Notes under the pieces: generated by a model
The model's database searches: none
What the model saw: only the letters and a program-made list of their open reading frames with translations
What the model was told of the DNA's origin: nothing
Assembly: GCA_963808455.1 (NCBI GenBank)
Contig: CAWEHT010000372.1
Coordinates: 1 to 15,908 of the forward strand
Length of the DNA stretch: 15,908 nucleotides
Reading direction: 5' to 3'
Source: CAWEHT01 sp963808455
Lineage (GTDB): Bacteria; Chloroflexota; Anaerolineae; CG2-30-64-16
Part shown: positions 7,117 through 15,465 of the stretch, in pieces
How the letters are laid out: the number at the start of each line of letters is the position of its first letter
Position numbering within the stretch: position 1 is the first letter of the stretch
Position numbers and translations under genes: made by a program

Positions 7117-9049
7117 CAGGACCGGACAACTCCTCGGCAACCGGCACGGTAAAATAGAAGGTGTTGCCCTGACCCTGGGCACTCGTGACGCCGGCCTGGC
7201 CGCCGTGCGCTTCGATCAGGCGCTTGACGCTGGCCAGGCCCGGCTCCGCACCAACCGGGCGGTGCGTGATACCCGCCTTGACCGGATGAGAAGGTTCCCA
7301 GACGTGCGGCAAATCCTCGACCGGGATGGCGGAGCCCTCGTCGCTGACCTCGGCGCGCACCATCCCACCTTCAGCAGTACGCAGGCGCACGCAAATGGTT
7401 GCACCGTTCGGGCTCAGCTGGATGGCATTGCCGACGAGGTTGTCCAGGGCTTGCTCCAGGAAGTGCACGTCGCCGCGCACCCTGGGGAGTTGCGCATCGG
7501 CATCGAGCTGAAACCGCACGCCGGCCAGGCTGGCCAGCTCGCGGGCCCTTTGGATCGCGGCCCGTGCGACGGCGGTCAAGTCGTGACTGCCCAGCGTGAG
7601 CCGAACCGGCCCGGTTTGGGTTGGGGAGATCGCGTCGTTGAGGAGGCGGATGGCGCGCCCGGCGCTCCTCGCTATCTTGTCGAGGGCCCAGGATTGCTCT
7701 GCGTTGAGCGGTCCGATCTGGCCGTCGAGCAAAAGGCCGGCGTATCCCTGAATTTGGGCCAAAGGGGTGCGCAGGTCGAAGGCGATCGATTTCAAGAGCT
7801 CGTCCTTGCCTCGATCGAGCGCCCTTAGCTCATCGACCGTCGCTTGCAGCTCGGCGGCCTGCCGTTGGGCATCGGCAAACAGCTGCGCGTTGGCCACGGC
7901 CGCGGCCGCCTGGGTAACGATCGTCAGCACGATGCCCGTCTGGTCGGCGAACGCCTGGGCTACCTCGACGTCGTCGCTCGTGAAGGCCGCGGTCCTTTCG
8001 CAGTCCACGTTGAGCACGCCGATCAGGTCCGCCTGGGCCCGGCGGGCGCTGCCGGGCGACCAGATCGGCGCGCCAATCCAGGAGCGGGCGATATCCCGGT
8101 TTCTGATGGCCAGCCAGCGCGGGTCCTCGCGAGTGTCCGGGATACTCAGAGCGCTGCCCGTTTCGACCATGAACGCGAGCTTGGCATCCTGGCCGGCGTC
8201 CCAGGCTTGCCCGATGAGCTCGGCCTCCGCCGGATGGCCGTGGCTGGCGATGATGCGCAGGGCGGCGCCGTCGAGCAGGCTGACCGTGCATCCGCGGCAA
8301 ACGATGACCTGGCGCAGCAACCGCAGCAGCCGCGTGAGCATGGTCCTGATCGCCGGCCCGCCCAACATGGCCATGACCCGGGCGGAGCTGGCGGGCGAGG
8401 AGGGGCTCGTCCGGGCCAAAGTGGGCGACGGCCGCACGACCTGCGGCACCTGCAGCAGCGTCTCGGCCAGACGCCGGGCATGTTGCTCTTCGGCGAGGAG
8501 GCTGAGGCTGTGGATCATCATGCCGAGCTGGCTGGCGAAGAAGCCGAGCAGGTGGAGGTCTTCGCTGGAGAAGGGCGCTCCGCCGCCCTTGTTGGCCACG
8601 CGGAACAGGCCAAGGACATGGGCTTCGGCGGCCCCTGCCGGATCGCGGTGGGCTACGGCAGCCAGCAACACCTCGCGTTCGTCGAGGTCCCGCGCGATGG
8701 CAGGGTCGGCCAGGCCGGCGTGGGCCGGGTCGCCCAGGCGCAGCACGCCGGAATCCGGGAGGTGGCTCAGGAGCGCCGCGATGTGTGAAGCGGGCAGGGC
8801 GCAGAGGGCCGCGACCTGGTCGTCGCTCAGGCCGATGGCCGGGCGAACAGCCTGCCAGCGCCCGGTCGCCTGGTCGAGCAGGAGCATGGCACACTGGCCG
8901 GCGTCCAGGAGCGTGGCGAGCTCGGTCACGGCGGCGACGCAGAGCCGGCCCAGGTCGCGCTCGGCTCCCAGCCGCGCAAAGACCGCCCGCAACGCCTCGA
9001 GCGTGGGCAAGAAAGTCGTAGAGGTTACCTGATCGGAAGGCCCAGCCAA
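7106..9049 (-). CDS. GAF-GAF histidine-kinase-like sensor lacking the phospho-acceptor His
   Basis: The chosen start is a TTG at 9049 (an in-frame stop lies just upstream and no in-frame ATG is near), giving 647 residues; the start is uncertain. Two GAF-like domains lie at about 15-190 and 235-390, then a helical linker, a HisKA-like dimerisation helix pair (about 410-480) and an HATPase_c-like domain (500-640). No membrane helix is seen, so it should be cytosolic. The H box reads IAFDLRTPLAQ where SHELRTPL is expected, placing Phe424 at the phospho-acceptor His. The N box (LDNLVGNAI) is kept. The G1 box is DEGSAIP (D570; Ala574 replaces the second Gly), and the G2 loop is GAEPGLAS with a Gly replaced. 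It is probably a pseudokinase that senses a ligand and signals by contact with the overlapping downstream ATPase. Confidence 0.82.
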   Translation of the reverse strand: MAGPSDQVTSTTFLPTLEALRAVFARLGAERDLGRLCVAAVTELATLLDAGQCAMLLLDQATGRWQAVRPAIGLSDDQVAALCALPASHIAALLSHLPDSGVLRLGDPAHAGLADPAIARDLDEREVLLAAVAHRDPAGAAEAHVLGLFRVANKGGGAPFSSEDLHLLGFFASQLGMMIHSLSLLAEEQHARRLAETLLQVPQVVRPSPTLARTSPSSPASSARVMAMLGGPAIRTMLTRLLRLLRQVIVCRGCTVSLLDGAALRIIASHGHPAEAELIGQAWDAGQDAKLAFMVETGSALSIPDTREDPRWLAIRNRDIARSWIGAPIWSPGSARRAQADLIGVLNVDCERTAAFTSDDVEVAQAFADQTGIVLTIVTQAAAAVANAQLFADAQRQAAELQATVDELRALDRGKDELLKSIAFDLRTPLAQIQGYAGLLLDGQIGPLNAEQSWALDKIARSAGRAIRLLNDAISPTQTGPVRLTLGSHDLTAVARAAIQRARELASLAGVRFQLDADAQLPRVRGDVHFLEQALDNLVGNAIQLSPNGATICVRLRTAEGGMVRAEVSDEGSAIPVEDLPHVWEPSHPVKAGITHRPVGAEPGLASVKRLIEAHGGQAGVTSAQGQGNTFYFTVPVAEELSGPDAG

Positions 9050-9140
9050 CTCAACACCGCCGGCGGCTTTCAGTCAGCGCGCTGCCGCCCGCGCCCGCCC
9101 CCGAAAGGAACCGGCCGGAGTCCCTGTGGGATCGTGGGCG

Positions 9141-12119
9141 TTATCTGCGTCCCGTTTTTTTGCCCGGCCTGCCGCCCCCCGGCTTGCCGCCGGCCATGGC
9201 GGCCACCGGGCTCTCACGTTTCGGCTGGGGCGCGGCCGCCCCAGCCGCGCCGGCCTCTCCCGCCTTGCCCTGGTCGGCCCGCATGTGGCAATACTTGTAC
9301 TTCTTGCCGCTGCCACACCAGCATGGATCGTTGCGCCCGGGGCCCTTGGACGTGCTGCGCGCCGGCTGAGCGCGCCCGTCGCCATCGCCGCGATTGGTTT
9401 GTATCTGCTGCACGGGGATGGGCGCCGGCCGGGCCACGAGCTGGGCATGATAGACGGTAGAGACGATGTCGCGCGAGATGGACGCCAGGAGCTCCTGGTA
9501 CATCTCGTGTGCCTCTTTCTGATAGGCCACGAGCGGGTCGACCTGGGCGAAGGCACGCAAGCCAATCCCCTCACGCAGCTCATCCAGGTCGGTCAGGTGG
9601 CGCACCCAGCGGGAATCCACGGCGTGCAACATGATCAGGCGTTCGAGCTGCCGCGTGATCGCCGCCCCGAGCGCCTGTTCCTTGGCGTCATAGGCACCCG
9701 TCGCGAGATCGATCAGGTGCACCTCCAGCTCGTCCGGCCGCCACCCGCGCCAATCCTCGGCGGCCTCGCCCTTCGGCAGCGGAAAGATCTTGGCGACCTC
9801 CGCGGCCAGGCTGGCCAGGTCCCAATCGACGCGATCCCCCTCGGCCGTGAACTGGCTCACCAGGCTGCGCAGCTCGTCCTCGATCATGCCCATGATGGTG
9901 GGCTGCATGCTCGGCTCGCTCATGATCTGGCGGCGCTGGACGTAGATGATCTCGCGCTGGGTGTTGACCACGTTGTCGTACTCGAGGACGTGCTTGCGGA
10001 TGTCGAAATTGTAGCCTTCCACCCGCACCTGGGCGCTCTCGATGGCTTTGCTGATCAGGTTGTGCTCGATGGGCATGTCGTCTTCCATGCCCAGGCGCTC
10101 CATCAGCCCCGCCACGTTCTGGCCACCGAACCGCCGCATCAGCTCGTCTTCGAGCGAGATGTAGAAGCGAGAGGAGCCGGGATCTCCCTGGCGCCCGGAG
10201 CGGCCACGCAGCTGATTGTCGATGCGGCGCGCCTCGTGGCGCTCCGTGCCCAGCACGTGCAAGCCGCCCAGGCCCACCACTTTCTCGCGGTCCGTTTCGC
10301 AGGCGGCCTTAGCCTTGGCCAGAGCTTCTTGCCAGGTGGCGTCCCCCTCGATGACCGCAGTCAGGTTGACGCCGTCGCGGCGCAGCCATTCGCGGGCCAG
10401 GCCCTCGGCGTTGCCGCCCAACAGGATGTCGACGCCGCGGCCGGCCATGTTCGTGGCGATGGTCACCGTGCCGGAACGGCCGGCCTGGGCGATGATGCCC
10501 GCCTCCCGTTCGTGCTGTTTGGCGTTGAGCACGTTGTGCGGCACGCCCTTGCGCTTCAGCAGCTCCGAGAGCATCTCGGATGTCTCGATGGCGGTCGTCC
10601 CGACGAGCACCGGGCGTCCTGCCTTGTGCAGGTCGGCGATCTCGTTTACCACGGCCCGGAACTTGGCCGTTTCCGTCTTGTAGATCTGGTCGGCATAGTC
10701 CTCACGGATGACCGTCCGGTGCGTGGGGATGACCACGACGTCCAGGTTATAGATCTTGCCGAACTCTTCCGCTTCCGTGAAAGCCGTGCCCGTCATGCCG
10801 GCCAGCTTCTTGTACATGCGGAAGAAGTTCTGGAAGGTGACCGTGGCCAGCGTCAAAGATTCGCGCTGGATGCGCACCCCTTCCTTGGCCTCGATGGCCT
10901 GGTGCAGGCCTTCGGAAAAGCGGCGCCCGTACATCAGGCGACCGGTGAACTCGTCCACGATGATGACTTCGCCGTCTTTGACGATGTAGTCGCGGTCGAG
11001 ATGGTAGAGCACCTGCGCTCGCAAGGCGTTATCCAGGTAGGGGGTCAGCTCGTAGTGCTCGCTGTCGTAGAGGTTTTGTCCCGAGTGTAACCCCAGCGTG
11101 CTCTCGACGCGGCTGATGCCATCCTCGGTGAGCGTGACGATGCGTTCCTTTTCTTCGACCGTGTAATCGCGCTCGGCCTGCAGGCGGCGGACGATCTGCG
11201 CGAACTTCGCGTAGTTCTCGGAAGATTCCTGGGCCTGGCCGGAGATGATGAGGGGCGTGCGGGCTTCATCGATGAGGATATTGTCAACCTCGTCGACGAT
11301 GGCGTAGTAGAGCTCGCGCTGCGCGCACTGGGCCGGGTCTTGCACCATATTGTCGCGCAGATAGTCGAAGCCGAACTCGTTGTTGGTGCCATAGGTGATA
11401 TCGGCCTCGTAGGCGTCACGGCGGCCGACGGGGCGCAGATGCTGGTAGCGATCGTCGAGCGATTGGTAGTCCGGATCGAAGAGGAAAGAGCCCAGTTCGG
11501 GGTTGGCGGCCGCGGACTGGATGACGCCAACGCTGACGCCCAGCAGGTGATAGACGGCGCCCATCCACTGGGCGCCGATCTTGGACAGATAGTCGTTGGG
11601 CGTCACCAGGTGCGCGCCGCGGCCGGCCAGGGAATTGAGATAGAGCGAAAGGGTGGCGACGAGCGTCTTGCCCTCGCCGGTTTTCATCTCGGCGATCTTG
11701 GCCTGGTGCAGCACCACGCCGCCGATGAGCTGCACATCATAGTGGCGCAGCCCGATGGCACGGGTGGCCGCTTCACGCACGGCGGCGAAGGCGCGCGGCA
11801 GGATCTCGTCCATCGCGGCAGCTTCCGCCTTCACCAGTTCCCTGGTCAGGCGGTTCACCTCGGCTTTCAACGGCGCCTGGATGGCCGCATCGGTCTCGGC
11901 CTGCCATTCGGCGCGCGCCTGGGCCAGCTCCTGGTCGAGATCGCTGACCTGCTCGCCGATGTATTTACGGAAACCCGCGGTCTCGGCACGCAGGTCGTCG
12001 TCGCTCATGGCCGCGAATTCGGGCGCCAGCTCGTTGATCTTTTGCACGATAGGCTGCAGGCGCTTGACTTCCCGCACGTTGGCGTCGCCAAGAACCGCAC
12101 GTACAACGTTCTTGAACAT
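9141..12119 (-). CDS. secA: Preprotein translocase ATPase SecA
   Basis: SecA is the motor that threads unfolded preproteins through SecYEG using ATP. The 992-residue reading is intact from ATG 12119-12117 to TAA 9143-9141. It begins MFKNVVRAVLGDANVREVKR and has Walker A MKTGEGKT (from Met145), the DEAD-type motif IVDEVDNILIDEARTPLIIS, GMTGTAFTEAEEF at the second helicase lobe, MAGRGVDILLGG, and QLRGRSGRQGDPGSSRF. The C-terminal zinc motif NDPCWCGSGKKYKYCH (C-x-C-x8-C-H) is complete but is followed by about 47 extra Ala/Gly/Lys/Arg-rich residues. Relative to E. coli SecA, the ATP loop is shifted by about 40 residues because of a charged helical insertion at roughly residues 58-105. It is the first minus-strand gene after a divergent promoter region; the sensor-like gene follows after 91 bases. 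Confidence 0.98.
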   Translation of the reverse strand: MFKNVVRAVLGDANVREVKRLQPIVQKINELAPEFAAMSDDDLRAETAGFRKYIGEQVSDLDQELAQARAEWQAETDAAIQAPLKAEVNRLTRELVKAEAAAMDEILPRAFAAVREAATRAIGLRHYDVQLIGGVVLHQAKIAEMKTGEGKTLVATLSLYLNSLAGRGAHLVTPNDYLSKIGAQWMGAVYHLLGVSVGVIQSAAANPELGSFLFDPDYQSLDDRYQHLRPVGRRDAYEADITYGTNNEFGFDYLRDNMVQDPAQCAQRELYYAIVDEVDNILIDEARTPLIISGQAQESSENYAKFAQIVRRLQAERDYTVEEKERIVTLTEDGISRVESTLGLHSGQNLYDSEHYELTPYLDNALRAQVLYHLDRDYIVKDGEVIIVDEFTGRLMYGRRFSEGLHQAIEAKEGVRIQRESLTLATVTFQNFFRMYKKLAGMTGTAFTEAEEFGKIYNLDVVVIPTHRTVIREDYADQIYKTETAKFRAVVNEIADLHKAGRPVLVGTTAIETSEMLSELLKRKGVPHNVLNAKQHEREAGIIAQAGRSGTVTIATNMAGRGVDILLGGNAEGLAREWLRRDGVNLTAVIEGDATWQEALAKAKAACETDREKVVGLGGLHVLGTERHEARRIDNQLRGRSGRQGDPGSSRFYISLEDELMRRFGGQNVAGLMERLGMEDDMPIEHNLISKAIESAQVRVEGYNFDIRKHVLEYDNVVNTQREIIYVQRRQIMSEPSMQPTIMGMIEDELRSLVSQFTAEGDRVDWDLASLAAEVAKIFPLPKGEAAEDWRGWRPDELEVHLIDLATGAYDAKEQALGAAITRQLERLIMLHAVDSRWVRHLTDLDELREGIGLRAFAQVDPLVAYQKEAHEMYQELLASISRDIVSTVYHAQLVARPAPIPVQQIQTNRGDGDGRAQPARSTSKGPGRNDPCWCGSGKKYKYCHMRADQGKAGEAGAAGAAAPQPKRESPVAAMAGGKPGGGRPGKKTGRR

Positions 12120-12198
12120 TCAGTACACCTTGAGTCGAACCAGACTCTTCAGACGATTCGTGGTTCGAGGCCGCCGCCCGGGCGAACCTCGCAAGTCT

Positions 12199-12219
12199 TA
12201 TGGCTACCATTATACCATA
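12199..12219. repeat. Nested inverted repeats overlapping the secA promoter
   Basis: ATGG-cta-CCAT (12200-12210) is a perfect 4+4 palindrome. It lies within a wider pair, TATGG (12199-12203) and CCATA (12215-12219). Both overlap the candidate secA -10 element, so this could be an operator; the arms are short enough for chance to be possible. Confidence 0.35.
12209..12214 (-). promoter_or_regulatory. Candidate secA -10 element
   Basis: A perfect TATAAT on the minus strand lies about 90 bases upstream of the secA ATG. The best -35 at an 18-base spacing is TTTCGC (12238-12233), which is poor. The hexamer stands out in a GC-rich gap between divergent genes. Confidence 0.45.
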
Positions 12220-12244
12220 GCGCGAAAATCGGGCGAAAGAATGA

Positions 12245-12250
12245 TATAAT
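12245..12250 (+). promoter_or_regulatory. Candidate -10 element for the AAA ATPase gene
   Basis: A perfect TATAAT on the plus strand ends 28 bases before the ATG at 12279, giving a short leader. It is about 30 bases from the opposite-facing secA -10, so the two promoters are back to back. No good -35 hexamer is seen. Confidence 0.45.
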
Positions 12251-12278
12251 TCACAGGGCCGATCAATGGAGGGGCGCC

Positions 12279-13780
12279 ATGTTGACGCGATTGAAGGCAA
12301 ATGGCTTCAAGAACCTTGTGGATGTGGACATCCGCTTTGGGCCGTTCACGTGCGTGGCCGGGGCCAACGGTGTGGGGAAGTCGAACCTTTTCGACGCGAT
12401 CATGTTCCTGAGCGCGCTGGCCGATAAGTCGCTGGTGGACAGCGGCAGCATCGGTTAGAGCCGAGGAAGGGCGGGCCTCCGACATCCGAAGCCTGTTTCA
12501 TCGGGTCGGCGACGAATACGATGAGCTGATGTCGTTCGAGGTCGAAATGATCGTGCCCCACGAGGGGTGGGACGACCTCGGCCAAAAAGCCGAGGCCAGC
12601 ATAACGTTTCTGCGCTATGGCCTGGCCCTGAGCTATCGTGCTGATGACTCGCTCCGTTCCTCGGGAGTGCTGCAGATAACGAAGGAAGAACTCTCACACG
12701 TCAATCTTGGCGAAGCGCGCGAAGCCCTCGTCTTCCAGCACTCCGCAAAGTGGCGCCGGTCGGTGGTTCGCGGCCGGCGGACGTCGCCCTTCATTTCCAC
12801 CGAAGAAGATGACAGCGCACGGGTAATCAAGCTGCATCAAGATGGCCGATCCGGCAGGACCCTGTCCAGGCTGGCGGCGAATCTGCCCCGGACCGTCCTC
12901 TCGAGTGCGAACGCTGCCGAGAATCCAACAGCTCTGCTGGCACGCCGTGAGATGCAGTCCTGGCGTTTGCTTCAGCTGGAGCCGTCCGCTCTCCGCAGGC
13001 CGGACGATTTCAAGGCACCGGCGCGCCTTGGCAACGACGGCGCTCATCTCCCTGCAACCCTATATCACCTGGCGCACGGTCGCCCCTCAATCCAGCCTTC
13101 AGCGCAGGCCGCTGACGATCGCGCAACGACAAGACTGCGCAGGTGTACGCCCAGGTGGCCAACCGCCTGGCGCAGCTGATAGACGACGTGTACACCGTGC
13201 ACGTAGACCCCGACGAGAGGCGCGAGCTGCTGACGCTGTACGTGACCGGACGCGATCACACGGCCCATCCGGCACGCGCCCTTTCTGACGGAACCCTGCG
13301 TTTTCTCGCCCTGGCTATTGTGGAGCTGGACCCTGAATCGCAGGGGTTGCTGTGTTTGGAAGAACCGGAGAACGGCATCCATCCGGAGCGCATCCCCGCG
13401 ATGCTGCGGCTGCTGAAAGATATCGCGGTAGACCCGAGCGAGCCCGTGGGACCTGACAACCCCCTACGTCAGGTTATCGTCAACACTCATTCACCCGCGG
13501 TGGTCGCGCAGGCACCGGATGACAGCCTGCTCGTAGCGGAGCTGCGTGAGAATGTGCAGCAGGGCAAGCGATTCAGTCGGGTGTCCTTCGCAGCCTTGCC
13601 CGACACCTGGCGGGAAAAGGCTCCGAAGGCACGAACACGGTGTCCCGCGGCAAGTTGCTGGCCTACCTGAACCCGATCCCCCCTCCGGAGCATGAGGTTG
13701 GGCAGCGGCGCGTGGCAGATCGCAGTGACCTGCAGATGCTTCTCCGTTCCGCGGATCAAGCTTCCCCTGGCACCTCATGA
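12279..13780 (+). pseudogene. ABC/SMC-type AAA ATPase (AAA_21-like), frameshifted
   Basis: ATG at 12279 with GGAGGGG just upstream. Joined across frames the product is about 500 residues. Walker A is GANGVGKS (residues 28-35) in MLTRLKANGFKNLVDVDI-type RecF/OLD-like context. The late part has the ABC-like signature LSDGTLRFLAL, Walker B LLCLEEPENGIHP and the H-loop VNTHSPAVV. The reading changes frame near 12,450 (stop TAG at 12456-12458), near 13,125 and near 13,622, ending at TGA 13778-13780. All catalytic motifs survive, so decay is recent or the breaks are sequence errors. The TGA overlaps the ATG of the next gene (ATGA), suggesting a coupled ATPase/effector pair. Such OLD-, PARIS- and RloA-like ATPases often work in anti-phage defence, but the role here is inference. 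Confidence 0.75.
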
Positions 13781-14422
13781 AGCTGTTATCCTACACCCTG
13801 CTGTCAGACGGGCCTGCCGATCGTGCGCTCTTGCCGATCCTCACCTGGTCGCTCGCACGCGGCGTGCGCCTCCTCCGCGATCCAGCCGGCGTGGGCCGAC
13901 CTCAGGCGGCTGCCGAGGCCGCCGCGCAGATTGGCCGAGCGCATCGCGCAGGCCGCCAGCCTTTACCCGTGCGACATACTTTTCGTGCACCGGGATGCCG
14001 AGAGGGTCCCCTTTGAAAAACGGAGCGAGGAAATCCGGCGGGCCGTTGATGAGGCGAGAGCGGGCCAGGCACTGCCACCCCACGTGCCTGTCGTGCCCGT
14101 GAGGATGCAGAGGCGTGGCTCCTCTCTGATGAGATGGCTATTCGACAGGCGGCCGGCAACCCTAACGGACAGGAAAAGCTCGAACTCCCGATCCTGGGCA
14201 GGCTGGAAGGTGTGCCCGATCCGAAGGAAATGCTGCATGCGCTGCTCGCGCGACGCAAGCGGTCTCAGGGGGCGCAGGCTCCGTCAGCTGGATCTCGGTG
14301 CTTGCGCCCTGCGTGTAGCTGACCTGATCACCGATTACTCGCCTCTGATGGCCCTTCCGGCATTCCAGTTGCTGCAAAGCGCGATCCGAGAGGTCGTTCG
14401 CTCTGCCCCTGATCCTGGATGA
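13777..14422 (+). pseudogene. DUF4276-like (TOPRIM-like) partner of the ATPase, frameshifted
   Basis: It starts at ATG 13777, overlapping the ATPase stop by ATGA. The reading is MKLLSYTLLSDGPADRALLP, then, after a frame change near 13,870, RRLAERIAQAASLYPCDILF and VHRDAERVPFEKRSEEIRRA. After another near 14,100 it gives EDAEAWLLSDEMAIRQAAGN and LPILGRLEGVPDPKEMLHAL, and after one near 14,250 ASGLRGRRLRQLDLG to the TGA at 14420-14422. Length is about 214 residues. The early SDGPADRALLPIL and later ILFVHRDAE resemble the (E/D)G-x-x-D and D-x-D-like elements of TOPRIM-type nucleases, and EAWLL is typical of DUF4276 proteins found next to AAA ATPases. I infer a possible nuclease effector; the family call is from recollection. 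Confidence 0.6.
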
Positions 14423-14832
14423 CCAGTCCCACCTGGTTGTGGTGCGCCGGACTACCTGACCGGCTCCCCGGGCTCGCGCTCGGCCAGCTGCCGTTGGGCG
14501 GGCGCGTTCGGTCCAGCCGGCTGCCGAAGGCCATCCAGGCGATCCTGACCAACTACCGCGGGGCCAACGTCTCCAGCTCCAGCATCCCGGAGGCGGCCGT
14601 TCCCGACGTGCTGGTCAGGCTCGGGCACGCGGCGGCGAGCCTGGGGCGCATGCCGCACGGGGGGCCGGCGCCGCGCCCGTGTCCGGCGGCTGGCTCAGGC
14701 TCTGGAACAGCAGGGCCGGCTGCTGGAGGTGCTCGGCAAGAGGAGCGCGAACTGTGGTCGCGACGCTGCCCCCTGACGGCCGGCCCTCGTCCAGCGCCAG
14801 AGAGGAGATGGATGGCGAAGCGTCCCCAGTGA
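14419..14832 (+). pseudogene. Hypothetical protein, probably frameshifted
   Basis: An ATG at 14419 again overlaps the preceding stop (ATGA). The best protein-like stretch is LPKAIQAILTNYRGANVSSS followed by IPEAAVPDVLVRLGHAAASL (about 14,520-14,645). A second stretch in another frame, RRLAQALEQQGRLLEVLGK (about 14,684-14,740), looks like a helical tail and returns to the first frame at EEREL. At least two frame changes are therefore likely. I do not recognise the family; the first ~30 codons (Pro/Leu/Gly-rich) may not be coding, in which case the true start lies nearer 14,500. Confidence 0.4.
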
Positions 14833-14895
14833 AGGAGGTCGAGAAGGAACGCAGAAGCGTTAACCAGGACGCCGGCCGGAAGGTACCTCATCAAA

Positions 14896-15395
14896 GTGCT
14901 GGGGTCCGTGATGGAGAGCCGGCTTCGCTACCGGTTCTTTGGCCCGATGCCGATCCTGAGAGCCGCCGGCATCCCGCCGGGAGGATCGGTGTTGGAGGTG
15001 GGGTGCGGCACCGGGTTCTTCACCCTACCGGCGGCCCGGCTGATCGGCGATCAGGGACGCCTTGTTGCCATGGACGTGCTGGCGGAGCCGGTCGATTTCG
15101 GTGTCGCGGAGGGTGCAGGCGGCCGGACTGAGAAACGTCGCGTCGTCAAGGGCGATGCGGCGGATACCGGCCTGGAAGGCGGGGGCTTCGACGGGTGCTG
15201 CTTTTTGGCGTGATCCCGGCGCCCGGGCTGCCCTTGACCAGGCTGCTGCCCGAGATGCACCGCGTCTTGAGAACGGGAGGGACCCTGTCAATCTGGCCGC
15301 CCGTCCCCGGCTGGTTGCCGGGATCGGTCGTGCAATCCGGGTTGTTTGCCCTGGCCGGCAAGCGGAACGGCGTGCACAATTTCAGGCGATGCTGA
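14896..15395 (+). pseudogene. Class I SAM-dependent methyltransferase, frameshifted
   Basis: The start is GTG at 14896 (VLGSVMESRLRYRFFGP) or ATG at 14911. Motif I for S-adenosylmethionine binding is complete, VLEVGCGTGFFTLPAARLIG, followed by the acidic strand end VAMDVL. The normal reading is then recovered only by changing frame: VQAAGLRNV near 15,110-15,140, back to RVVKGDAADTGLEGGGFD, then near 15,195 to LLFGVIPAPGLPLTRLLPEM and HRVLRTGGTLSIWPP, ending at TGA 15393-15395. The whole is about 165 residues, a small Methyltransf_11/UbiE-like enzyme for an unknown small-molecule or lipid substrate. It does not have the look of a DNA methyltransferase (no N/D-PP-Y motif seen). Confidence 0.7.
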
Positions 15396-15456
15396 GCGGA
15401 CCCATATCGAAAACCGGATGGCCTTGCCTTTAACGTCTCATCCTTCCCAGAGAATA

Positions 15457-15465
15457 TGCTATAAT
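15457..15465 (+). promoter_or_regulatory. Extended -10 promoter before the helicase gene
   Basis: TGC-TATAAT is an extended -10 (TGn plus a perfect hexamer), which can work without a strong -35. It is followed by a GC-rich leader of about 200 bases (15466-15670) in which I see no gene. Confidence 0.5.

Noticed and set aside
5719..7152. A 477-codon plus-strand open frame
   Set aside because: It is antisense to the winged-helix ATPase, whose Walker and winged-helix motifs are clear; the shadow shows no recognisable domain.
7767..9032. A 421-codon plus-strand open frame rich in Ser/Arg/Ala
   Set aside because: It has low-complexity composition typical of a shadow and lies opposite the sensor-like gene.
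9050..9140. Possible terminator between secA and the sensor-like gene
   Set aside because: The stretch has GC-rich short inverted matches (such as CCGCCGGCGG) but no stem followed by a T-run on the minus strand.
9126..11090. A 654-codon plus-strand open frame
   Set aside because: It is the antisense of secA, which has every family motif; long shadow frames are common at this GC content.
11340..12278. Upstream in-frame extension of the AAA ATPase gene
   Set aside because: The extension crosses secA in antisense and the divergent promoters; the ATG at 12279 has a good ribosome-binding site and the family-typical N-terminus.
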